64,000 bases of DNA from an uncultured Chloroflexales bacterium (GTDB lineage Bacteria > Chloroflexota > Chloroflexia > Chloroflexales > Chloroflexaceae): assembly GCA_937902315.1 (NCBI GenBank), contig CALGUG010000056.1, forward strand, positions 62,001 to 126,000, in the 5' to 3' direction. The notes beneath the pieces are model-generated. The model was not told the origin of the DNA. It did not search any database and worked only from the letters and a program-made list of their open reading frames with translations. The first letter of the stretch is position 1, and each line of letters starts with the position of its first letter. Shown here one piece after another: positions 17,343 through 24,489 of this stretch. A program made the position numbers and the translations under genes.

Positions 17343-18866
17343 TTACTCCTCCACAAAAACGGCGTCGGCAGGGATGCCGGGCTTCAACGCCAGATCGGCG
17401 TTGGGCAGCGAGATTTTCACCGCGAAAACCGTCGTAACGCGCTCCTCTTTGGTCTGCACATTGCGGGGCGTGAACTCAGCCTCGGGCGCGATGTAGCTCA
17501 CCGTGCCTTCAAAGACGCGATCGCTGAAGCTATCGACCGTCACCTTGACCTTTTGGCCTTGGCGCACGCGACCGATCAACGTCTCGGGCACATAGACCGT
17601 CAGCTCCACATTCGAGAGGTCGGCTAGCTTCATCAGGGTCGAGCCGACGGTGGCCTGCTCGCCCTCGTGAATGCTGCGGCTGAGCACTAATCCCGCTCGT
17701 GGAGCGCTCAGACTGGCCTTCGAAAGCTGCACTTCGATCTGCTGAACTTGAGCTTTGGCTTGGGCGACCTGTGCTTCGGCGGCTTGGATCTGCTCGGCAC
17801 GAGCGCCGTTCTTGACCTTCTCTAAGTTGGCTTGAGCTTGGGCCAACTGGGCCTCGGCAGCTGCTAGCTGGGCTTTGGCGGCATCGATCTGACTTTGCTT
17901 AGCGACCTTAGCGCTCTCCACCGCTGCCGAAGCATTTTGATAGCTGGCTTGGGCATTGGCAACCTGCAACTTCAGCGAGCGCGGATCTGCCTTCAGGGCT
18001 TGCAGAGTTTCCAAGGTGCGCTGAGCGCTCTCGACTGCAGTTTGAGCAGCACTCAGCTCTTCTTGGGTCGGGCCAGCGATGGCTTTATCGTAGGCCGCCG
18101 TGGCCGCTGTGATCGCCAGCTTCGCGCCCTCAAGCTTCAAACGCGCTGCCTCTTTAACACGATCGCTGGCGCGGTCGTTGTTGGCGACCTCTTCGTACTC
18201 CAAGTTGGCCGCCCAATAGTTATTTTGGGCCACCGTCACCGCCACGCGGGCCTGCTCGATATCTTCGGGGCGCGTGCCAGCCTGCAACTGCTCTAAGCGC
18301 CGCTTGGCCGCATCGAGGTTGGCTTGGGCCGCATCGATCTGCACCTGCACATCTTGAGGGTTGCTGGCCAAGGCCTGAGCCGCCTTCAAGACCGTCGATG
18401 CGCTGTTGGCTTGAGTCTGGGCTTGGCTGACCTGCGGATTGGCCTCGGCGTTCTGCAAAGCACTGGCCGCACCATCACGAGCCGCTTGGGCCTGAGCCAC
18501 CAAGGCTTCGGCTTGGGCGAGTTCTTCATTGCTCGCGCCCGCTTTCAAAAGGGCGAGCTGCGCTTCAGCCTGTTGCAAAGCGGCCTTGGCTTGAGCCAAC
18601 TGGGCCTCTAACAAGGCGCGATCTAACTCAACCAGCAGCGCATCCTTCTCGACCTGATCGCCCTCATCGGCGTAGAGTGCTTTGACACGCCCTGCGATCT
18701 CGGCGGTGATCAGGACTTCCTCAGCTTCAATCGTGCCCGAAGCGCTGATCTCACCGTTCTGAGCTAGCGCAACCGTATCGGACGAGCTTGTGTTATACCA
18801 CCAGATGCCAGCGGCCAAGCCAGCGATAACAACAAGCGCTAGTATAGGTCGTAGACGCTTATGCAT
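17343..18866 (-). CDS. HlyD/YbhG-family membrane fusion protein
   Basis: This 507-residue adaptor has one N-terminal membrane anchor (about 7-24). A split lipoyl/barrel region follows, with ITAEIAGRVKALYADEGDQV near 53 and SAPRAGLVLSRSIHEGEQATVG near 393-415. Between them lies a very long alanine/glutamine-rich coiled coil (about 85-390), and the protein ends in a beta-barrel C-terminus. YbhG is about 330 residues, so the coiled coil is strongly expanded here. It links the ABC permease to the outside and is the second gene of the TetR-controlled operon, 26 bp after the permease gene. Confidence 0.9.
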   Translation of the reverse strand: MHKRLRPILALVVIAGLAAGIWWYNTSSSDTVALAQNGEISASGTIEAEEVLITAEIAGRVKALYADEGDQVEKDALLVELDRALLEAQLAQAKAALQQAEAQLALLKAGASNEELAQAEALVAQAQAARDGAASALQNAEANPQVSQAQTQANSASTVLKAAQALASNPQDVQVQIDAAQANLDAAKRRLEQLQAGTRPEDIEQARVAVTVAQNNYWAANLEYEEVANNDRASDRVKEAARLKLEGAKLAITAATAAYDKAIAGPTQEELSAAQTAVESAQRTLETLQALKADPRSLKLQVANAQASYQNASAAVESAKVAKQSQIDAAKAQLAAAEAQLAQAQANLEKVKNGARAEQIQAAEAQVAQAKAQVQQIEVQLSKASLSAPRAGLVLSRSIHEGEQATVGSTLMKLADLSNVELTVYVPETLIGRVRQGQKVKVTVDSFSDRVFEGTVSYIAPEAEFTPRNVQTKEERVTTVFAVKISLPNADLALKPGIPADAVFVEE

Positions 18867-18892
18867 AGTCGTCTCCTCAAGATTTTTGTTTG

Positions 18893-20020
18893 TTATTCAA
18901 GCCGCTTCTTAAAGCGTAAGGAAGCCACGATCAGCAAGACGGCCGCAAACAGGCCCAGAATCAGTACCTTCGAAGCGAGCACATCGAAACCAACCCCTTT
19001 GAGCATGGTCGAACGCACGATATCGATGAAGTAGCTCAGAGGGATGACGTAACTTACCGCTTGCAGCCATTGCGGCAGGCCGCTGATCGGATAAATGAAG
19101 CCCGATAGAAAGACCGAAGGCAGGATCGTGGCGATCGTCAAGAGCATCGATTCTTGTTGGTTCGAAGCGACCGTCGAGATCATCAGGCCCAGGCCCAGCA
19201 CCACCAACAAGAACAAGAGCGAGGCGAAGAGAAGGAAGACGATATTGCCGCGAATCGGCACCTTAAACCAAAATGACCCCACCACCAAAACCTCGATGAC
19301 CATAAAGAAGGCCACCAACATATAGGGCAGGGTTTTGCCGAGCATCAATTCGAAGGGGCGAATAGGGGTGACGATCAACTGCTCGATCGTGCCGCGCTCG
19401 CGCTCGCGCACAATCGCGCCAGAGGTCAGCATGGTGGCTTGCAACTGCAAAATAAGCCCGATCAGAGCGGGGATCATAAAATAGACGCTCAGCATATCGG
19501 GGTTGTACCAAACCCGCGTTCGAATATCGATCGGAGCTTGCATATTGATGGCGCCCCGCCGTTCGATCGTTTCGAGCATAAGCGCATTGCCGTGGGCCTG
19601 GCCGATCAAACGGGCCGACGAGAGCGCCGTATTGGCCACGCTTGGGTCGGAGCCATCGATAAAGAAGGCCACACTCACCTGCTGGCGCGCCGCGATCTCG
19701 CGCCCATAGCCGCGCGGAATGATCAGACCCGCTTTGACCGCGCCAGCATCGATCAGTCTGGTAAGCTCCACTTCGCTGTCTACCACAAACTCGAGTTGGA
19801 ACTGGCCCGAAGCGAGATAGGAATCGAGCAGTTGGCGACTCTCGGTGCTGCGATCGTTATCGAGCAGAGCGAGGGGGATATTGCGCACATCGCTCGAAGA
19901 GGCGTAGCCCAGCAAGACCAGCTGAACGATCGGCAGAACAAACATCACTCCTAAGGTGCGCGGGTCCCGCACGATATGGATAAACTCCTTGCGAACGATC
20001 GCCAAGAGACGAACCCACAT
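18893..20020 (-). CDS. ABC-2 type permease (YbhR/YhhJ-like)
   Basis: The start is the ATG at 20020 with AAAGGAG upstream. The alternative TTG at 20062 lies inside the operator and is unlikely. The 375-residue protein has an N-terminal helix, a large extracytoplasmic loop (about 45-170), then five helices including the ABC-2 signature region RERERGTIEQLIVTPI near 215-230. It is the membrane component for the two downstream ATPases. Only one permease gene is present, so a homodimer with two different ATPases is expected, unlike the YbhS/YbhR heterodimer. Confidence 0.9.
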   Translation of the reverse strand: MWVRLLAIVRKEFIHIVRDPRTLGVMFVLPIVQLVLLGYASSSDVRNIPLALLDNDRSTESRQLLDSYLASGQFQLEFVVDSEVELTRLIDAGAVKAGLIIPRGYGREIAARQQVSVAFFIDGSDPSVANTALSSARLIGQAHGNALMLETIERRGAINMQAPIDIRTRVWYNPDMLSVYFMIPALIGLILQLQATMLTSGAIVRERERGTIEQLIVTPIRPFELMLGKTLPYMLVAFFMVIEVLVVGSFWFKVPIRGNIVFLLFASLLFLLVVLGLGLMISTVASNQQESMLLTIATILPSVFLSGFIYPISGLPQWLQAVSYVIPLSYFIDIVRSTMLKGVGFDVLASKVLILGLFAAVLLIVASLRFKKRLE

Positions 20021-20046
20021 AACTGGCTCCTTTGGCTGCTTATTTT

Positions 20047-20066
20047 TTGATTGACCAGTCAATCAA
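20047..20066. promoter_or_regulatory. TetR-type operator before the efflux operon
   Basis: The palindrome TTGATTGACCAGTCAATCAA has 8-bp perfect arms and a 4-bp centre. A near-identical site lies at 21073-21092 before tetR. It sits 26 bp before the permease start codon. Confidence 0.85.
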
Positions 20067-20148
20067 AGATACAGGCTATGCAAAACGTTTGCTCTCTTGT
20101 TAACAAATCCGCTTGCTTTCTTCAGATTGCTGCGGCTAGCTCTTGCCC

Positions 20149-20266
20149 TTCCATTCGTTGCTTGGCGCGTCCGCCTACGGCTACCAACATCCCACCCAAC
20201 AAACAAGGCTGGTAGCTGTGCGCCGAAAGACTTCCCCAAAGCCAATAATGCAAACGGATTTCGTAT
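20149..20266 (+). repeat. Family A repeat copy 5, extended form
   Basis: The core is followed by the conserved tail GGTAGCTGTGCGCCGAAAGAC and ends in CGGATTTCGTAT, a family-B-like right terminus. A left flank AAATCCGCTTGCTTTCTTC near 20105 matches the left flank of copy 14 at about 54640. Confidence 0.75.
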
Positions 20267-20381
20267 ATACCAAATCCGATTACTCTAACTCTTTTTGGGC
20301 TTCGACAGAGCGGAACTTGTCTTTTCTCGGTTTTCGTTGCTCTACGTTGCGAGAAGGCACGTTTTTAAGCGGATTTGGTAT
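20267..20381 (+). mobile_element. Family B MITE with complete terminal inverted repeats
   Basis: The 12-bp ends ATACCAAATCCG (20267-20278) and CGGATTTGGTAT (20370-20381) are perfect inverted repeats. They enclose the family body (GGGCTTCGACAGAGCGGAAC) without the hairpin module. The element is 115 bp long, carries no ORF, and looks like a non-autonomous miniature transposon. Confidence 0.75.
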
Positions 20382-20409
20382 GAATTCAAAAGAATTGCTC
20401 GCAAACGGA

Positions 20410-21057
20410 CTACAACTGCGGTTTTGCTTGCTCTGGATCAGCTAGAACGCCTCGCAAAAAGATCTCTACGGCCTGATTCACCATCTGTTCGCTGCTAACC
20501 GTTTGAATGTCAGGAGTACGCAAGACCTCACGAGTCAAAACATAGGCCAGTAAAGGTCCTAAAAAGCTGCGCACCGCAATGGCCGGCTCAACCGGACGGA
20601 AGACGCCAGCTTCAACCTGCCTCTGAAAATAGCGATAAAAGAAGCTGAACAACAAGCCTGGACCGCGCAGGCGCAAGAGGGTCGCAATCTCTTCATTTCT
20701 TAGAGCTTCGCCCAATAGGACTTTAAAGAGCGCCAAGGCGAGCGGTTTATCCCAAACCTGCAACAGCGAGTTGGGGAATTGATAAAGCAGTTGCTGGGGT
20801 GGCATAGCGAATAGGGCTTGCTCGTTGTCAAACACTCTACTCAAGAAGGGGGCGACCTGCTCGATCGCTTGGCGTAAGATATCGAACTTGTCTTCGAAGT
20901 AGTGATAAATCAGGCCGGGCGAGCCGATCTTGGCAGCCTTGGCGATATCTTTATTGGTGGCACGCTCAAAGCCTTTTTGAGCAAAGGCCTCGATAGCGCC
21001 TTCCATTATTTGTAAACGTTTTTGCTCAAACTCTTGTTCGTCTCGTACCGGTGGCAT
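20410..21057 (-). CDS. TetR/AcrR-family repressor of the efflux operon
   Basis: This 215-residue protein has an N-terminal helix-turn-helix at about 33-57 (TNKDIAKAAKIGSPGLIYHYF) and a variable ligand-binding domain. AAGGAG precedes the ATG. It is transcribed in the same direction as the efflux genes but separated from them by repeats. Twin palindromes before tetR and before the permease gene support autoregulation and control of the efflux operon. This parallels E. coli CecR (YbiH) beside ybhGFSR. The inducer is unknown. Confidence 0.9.
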   Translation of the reverse strand: MPPVRDEQEFEQKRLQIMEGAIEAFAQKGFERATNKDIAKAAKIGSPGLIYHYFEDKFDILRQAIEQVAPFLSRVFDNEQALFAMPPQQLLYQFPNSLLQVWDKPLALALFKVLLGEALRNEEIATLLRLRGPGLLFSFFYRYFQRQVEAGVFRPVEPAIAVRSFLGPLLAYVLTREVLRTPDIQTVSSEQMVNQAVEIFLRGVLADPEQAKPQL

Positions 21058-21072
21058 GCAGCTAGCTCCTTT

Positions 21073-21092
21073 TTGATTGATCAGTCAATCAA
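21073..21092. promoter_or_regulatory. TetR-type operator before tetR
   Basis: The palindrome TTGATTGATCAGTCAATCAA differs by one base from the site at 20047-20066. It lies just downstream of the tetR -10 box, so binding would cover the transcription start. Confidence 0.85.
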
Positions 21093-21096
21093 CTAA

Positions 21097-21125
21097 ACTA
21101 TACTGCCGTAGCCTAGCTTTGTCAA
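21097..21125 (-). promoter_or_regulatory. Promoter of tetR
   Basis: On the minus strand TTGACA (21125-21120), a 17-bp spacer and TATAGT (21102-21097). The operator starts four bases after the -10 box. Confidence 0.8.
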
Positions 21126-21247
21126 GCACTTCTTTAGACCGATCAAATCGTCTTTTCGGTCCTCGACGACGAGGAATCTGTCTTTTTTTGGCGTTACAAC
21201 ACTTCTCAGCAGCACTTCCATGCCGTTGCATTGTGCCCGAATGGAAG

Positions 21248-21292
21248 GGCGGGATGTTGGTAGCCGTAGGCGGACGCGCCAAAAACCGAATG
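21248..21292 (-). repeat. Family A repeat copy 6
   Basis: The reverse core GTAGCCGTAGGCGGACGCG is flanked by GCGGGATGTTG and by CGAATGG. Confidence 0.8.
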
Positions 21293-21323
21293 GTGAGTGG
21301 AGATCTTTAACGCCAGAAAGATG

Positions 21324-21435
21324 ATACTAAATCCGGTTGATTAGGTTCTATTTGGCCTTCGGCAGAGCGGAACGTGACTCTTTTTGTTGTGTGAGATTTC
21401 GCGCTGCCGAGCGAAATCTCACACAACCCTTTTCC
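21324..21435 (+). repeat. Family B repeat with 17-bp hairpin
   Basis: The left end ATACTAAATCCG (21324-21335) and the body TTTGGCCTTCGGCAGAGCGG lead to the perfect stem GTTGTGTGAGATTTCGC (21386-21402) pairing with 21411-21427. The right terminal repeat is not recognisable. Confidence 0.8.
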
Positions 21436-21519
21436 CAGCTTCAGGCCAGCAACAAAAGGGTCGAGGCTATCAGACGATAACCCCGACCCGAGTGCTAACA
21501 AACGCTTTGATTTCAGGGT

Positions 21520-22452
21520 CTAGCTACGCTGCGCTTGGCTGGGCGTCACAAAGAGCAAGAGCAAGGAGCCTAGCAGCAGTATGGCGCCGAAGATGCCGCT
21601 CCCGCTGAGCTGCTCTTGAAAGATCCAGACCGCGAGCAGGGTCGAAGTGAGCGGCTCGAGCAGGGTGATGATGCCGGCGGCGGTGGCCGAAGTGGTGTGC
21701 ATCGCGCGGAAGAAAAGCCAATAGGCCAAGGCGCTCGGCACCACACCGAGGTAGATCAGCAGCATCCAACCTTCGGGCGGATAGCTGGTCACAAAACCGT
21801 TGAGCAGCGCGAAGGGCAAAAGCATAACAGCACCAGCGCTAAAGCCGATCGTGGTCGAATGGAGCGGATCGTAGCGGCCCGCCAGTGAGCGCGAACAGAG
21901 CGTCATGACGGCATAGCCGAGAGCTGAACCCAGCGCGAGCAACACACCCCAGAGCATCTCCGATCGCAGCCCAGATTCGCCTGGCTCAAAACCGATCAAC
22001 AAAACCGTTCCGGCCAGAGCGCCCAGCAAGGCCACGATCATGGCTTTGGAAAGGCGTTCGCCCAGCAGCAACCACGACAACACAGCGATCATAATCGGCG
22101 CGGTGCAGAGCGTGACCAGCACCGCGATCGTCACGCCGACCCGCTCGACCGAAGCCGCATAACAGACTTGGTAGAGCGCCAGCATCAAGCCCACCAAGCT
22201 CATAATCAAAAAGTCGCGCCCTTTGACCTTGAGGAAGTTGCGCCCAAACGAGAGCCAGCATGCGATCAGCAGAGGCGGCACAGCCAAGGCCAGCCGAAAG
22301 AAGCCGATCGAAAAGGGGTTGGTATCGCTCAACTCGTAGAGCAGGCGCATCGCGATTCCGACCGTCGCCCAGAGCAGGGCGCAAAGGGCAATCGAAAGGT
22401 AGCCCAAGCGAATGTTCCGCTGGGAAACGAGCAAATGGGTTGTTGTATTCAC
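21520..22452 (-). CDS. EamA/DMT-family transporter
   Basis: This 310-residue protein has ten predicted membrane helices in two EamA repeats (about 18-150 and 165-300). Family features such as APIMIAVLSWLLLGERLS in the first repeat and EPLTSTLLAVWIFQEQLS in the second are visible. It is a drug/metabolite-superfamily permease of the inner membrane, probably a small-molecule exporter. The start is taken as the GTG at 22452; a GAGGG lies 13 bases upstream. A structured leader precedes it. The substrate is unknown. Confidence 0.85.
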   Translation of the reverse strand: MNTTTHLLVSQRNIRLGYLSIALCALLWATVGIAMRLLYELSDTNPFSIGFFRLALAVPPLLIACWLSFGRNFLKVKGRDFLIMSLVGLMLALYQVCYAASVERVGVTIAVLVTLCTAPIMIAVLSWLLLGERLSKAMIVALLGALAGTVLLIGFEPGESGLRSEMLWGVLLALGSALGYAVMTLCSRSLAGRYDPLHSTTIGFSAGAVMLLPFALLNGFVTSYPPEGWMLLIYLGVVPSALAYWLFFRAMHTTSATAAGIITLLEPLTSTLLAVWIFQEQLSGSGIFGAILLLGSLLLLFVTPSQAQRS

Positions 22453-22509
22453 AGTTGGCTAATCCCTCTTTATTAGGATGATAGAAACAGCACGACGCGG
22501 ATAAGGGCT

Positions 22510-22684
22510 GTTGCATCCACGAGGGAGGGGAAAGCAAAGCTAGGCCGTCTGAGAGCGACCTTTAAGCAGAGGTATGCAACCCCACCCTAGTGGGCAGAGT
22601 TGATGGGAGGGGGCAAAATGCTAAAGCTGAGGTGACGCACGCGTTTTTCCTTTGTTTAGCTCGAACACAACGGCGCTTATTATA
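22510..22684 (-). promoter_or_regulatory. Extended -10 promoter and structured leader of the EamA gene
   Basis: On the minus strand an extended -10 box TGCTATAAT (22687-22679) predicts a start near 22672 and a leader of about 220 nt. In it the motif AGGGTGGGGTTGCAT (22588-22574) can pair through GTTGCAT with ATGCAAC (22516-22510), and a following CCC can add to that stem. C-rich runs both before and after the G-run could pair with it alternatively. I do not recognise a known riboswitch class. Confidence 0.4.
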
Positions 22685-22799
22685 GCACATCTTTGAGATG
22701 TCCCAGAACAAACTTTAGAACTATGAGAGGAGATTATGTAATAGTTTTGTTGTCAAGCAAAAACACTAGTTTTTTTGAAAAAACATGCCTGAGGCAGGC

Positions 22800-22829
22800 T
22801 TGACAAGTCTTGTGCTTTTTTCGTAGTAT
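22800..22829 (+). promoter_or_regulatory. Candidate promoter of the glucosaminidase-like gene
   Basis: TTGACA (22800-22805), an 18-bp spacer and TAGTAT (22824-22829). The -35 box is perfect and the -10 box matches four of six positions. Confidence 0.55.
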
Positions 22830-22909
22830 TAACCGCCTCTCTCAGGTTCGTATCAGGTTAGCGTTTTCAGAGAGATTACCAGTGTACAATAAAACACGAG
22901 GAGCAAGAT

Positions 22910-24181
22910 ATGAACGGCAAACCGTCCTCAACCTCACAACAACAACGATCTACACCTAGCACTGGATGGTGGAGGCAGACAGGCGAACCGTTTATGATAA
23001 CCCTCATTGTAGCTTGCGCAAGCAGTCTGCCCGTCGCCGCAAGTCTAGAGCTGATCGCTTGGCAAGTTGCGCTCCGTGGTTTTATCCTAATCGGCTGGCT
23101 GGCAGGTCTCCTGCTCTTGCCGCGCTTGCTCAAGCTGTTTTATAACGAACGAACCCGCCTGCCCGCCTTGGCCGCGCTGGTGCTTTTGGCCTTTGGCTTC
23201 AGCTTGATCGGCGGGCGAGCTTCCGAGACCTTCGCCGAAACAAACAGCATCGACTCCCAGAGCGCGGCCATGATCGAGCTGATGCAAAACCAAGAATCGT
23301 ACACCTTTGTGGCCGCGCCGCGCATCTCAAAGTCCTTGTTTGTACGCTTGCTGCAAACCGGCAACGGCGGCGGACCCTCTCCGGCCGCGCCTTACGGCGA
23401 AGAGCTCTACGATATCATTGTGAGTTACGGCATCGACCCAGCGGTCGCGTTGGCGTTTTTCGCTCACGAATCGCAAATGGGTACAACTGGAGTGACTCGC
23501 AGCCAAGATCTGCGCAACTGGGGCGGCCAGCGCGCAGCTTACAACAAAGAGCGCCATGTCGGCCAGGTGATGGTTAATGGCAAGCCCTTTGTGCGCTTCG
23601 AGAGCTGGCACGATGGCGTGCGCGACTGGTGCGAGCTTATTCTCAACCGTTATGTCAAACGCGGCCTCGATACAGTCGCCAAAGCGGTACCTGTCTACGC
23701 TCCTTCTTCTGACAACAATGTGCCCGAGGCCTATATCAATACCATCCATCGAACCATCGCCGCATGGCAGGGCCGCACTCCGCCGCCAGCCGTCAGTCTG
23801 CCTCACGTCTATAGCGATCTGACAACGGCGCTCTTGACCGAGACCTTCCTTGCGGCGGGCGTCTCGTATCATCCCGATTGGGCCTTCCATAAATACGCCG
23901 AGGAAGAGGCCAAAGCTGGCCGTCCTTTGGGCAGCCCACTAAGCGAAAGCCGCCGCATCACGGTTGGCAACGACCAATACGTTGTGCAAGCCTTCGCGCT
24001 CGATACGCTCTACACGCCGCTTGCGCCCGTCGAGAGCCAAACCAACTGGTCCGATGTGCGCCGCCTGAGCGCGATGTTTAACAGCACGGCTGGCGCTCCG
24101 ATCTTGCCCCAAGCCGATACCATGCTGCAAGCGACACCCGTCGCACCGCAAGATCTCCAATCGCCCTTCCAGCCGAAATAA
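22910..24181 (+). CDS. Membrane-anchored glucosaminidase/lysozyme-like protein
   Basis: This 423-residue protein has two to three hydrophobic helices (about 27-50, 54-75, 85-103). An extracytoplasmic region follows, with EELYDIIVSYGIDPAVALAFFAHES near 164-188. The glutamate in HESQMGTTG matches the catalytic position of GH73-type glucosaminidases and related lysozyme-fold enzymes. RNWGG and DGVRDWCELI also fit. It probably cleaves or binds peptidoglycan or a similar glycan at the cell surface. The C-terminal 130 residues carry no domain I can name. The start follows GAGGAG. Confidence 0.75.
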   Translation: MNGKPSSTSQQQRSTPSTGWWRQTGEPFMITLIVACASSLPVAASLELIAWQVALRGFILIGWLAGLLLLPRLLKLFYNERTRLPALAALVLLAFGFSLIGGRASETFAETNSIDSQSAAMIELMQNQESYTFVAAPRISKSLFVRLLQTGNGGGPSPAAPYGEELYDIIVSYGIDPAVALAFFAHESQMGTTGVTRSQDLRNWGGQRAAYNKERHVGQVMVNGKPFVRFESWHDGVRDWCELILNRYVKRGLDTVAKAVPVYAPSSDNNVPEAYINTIHRTIAAWQGRTPPPAVSLPHVYSDLTTALLTETFLAAGVSYHPDWAFHKYAEEEAKAGRPLGSPLSESRRITVGNDQYVVQAFALDTLYTPLAPVESQTNWSDVRRLSAMFNSTAGAPILPQADTMLQATPVAPQDLQSPFQPK

Positions 24182-24195
24182 CTCCTCGTTATGAT

Positions 24196-24332
24196 AAGAG
24201 AGATTCCGCGTTGTGGTGCGGAATCTCTCTTACTGAATTCTGGTGTATCACTTTATGTTGGCGTTAAGGTCTTTAGCCTCCATTCGGTCCTTGGCGCGTC
24301 CGCCTACGGCTACCAACAGCCCGCCCATCAAA
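24196..24332 (+). repeat. Hairpin plus family A repeat copy 7
   Basis: A 14-bp perfect hairpin AAGAGAGATTCCGC/GCGGAATCTCTCTT (24196-24231) follows the stop codon and may also act as a transcription barrier. The family A core is at 24279-24332. Confidence 0.75.
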
Positions 24333-24396
24333 ATGGGGCGTATCTTGCGTGCGCAACTGCCTCCCCAAAAACCCCACACTTTTAGCGGTTAGATCA

Positions 24397-24450
24397 TTTA
24401 CTTTTGGCCTTCGGCAGAGCGGAACTCGACTATTTTTGTTGTTTGAGGTT
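24397..24450 (+). repeat. Degenerate family B repeat
   Basis: The body TTTTGGCCTTCGGCAGAGCG is followed by TTTTTGTTGTTTGAGG, but the partner arm of the hairpin is missing, so this copy looks truncated. Confidence 0.6.
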
Positions 24451-24489
24451 TCCGCATCGAAAGAGTGAAGCTTTCGAGCAGATTTGCTG

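Noticed and set aside
22574..22588. T-box riboswitch before the EamA gene
   Set aside because: AGGGTGG is followed by GGTTGC rather than ACCGCG, and only about 85 nt precede it, leaving no room for a normal stem I. It is kept only as an unclassified leader.
24196..24231. Simple terminator for the glucosaminidase-like gene
   Set aside because: It has no T-run and belongs to the dispersed hairpin family, so termination may be incidental; it is listed as a repeat.
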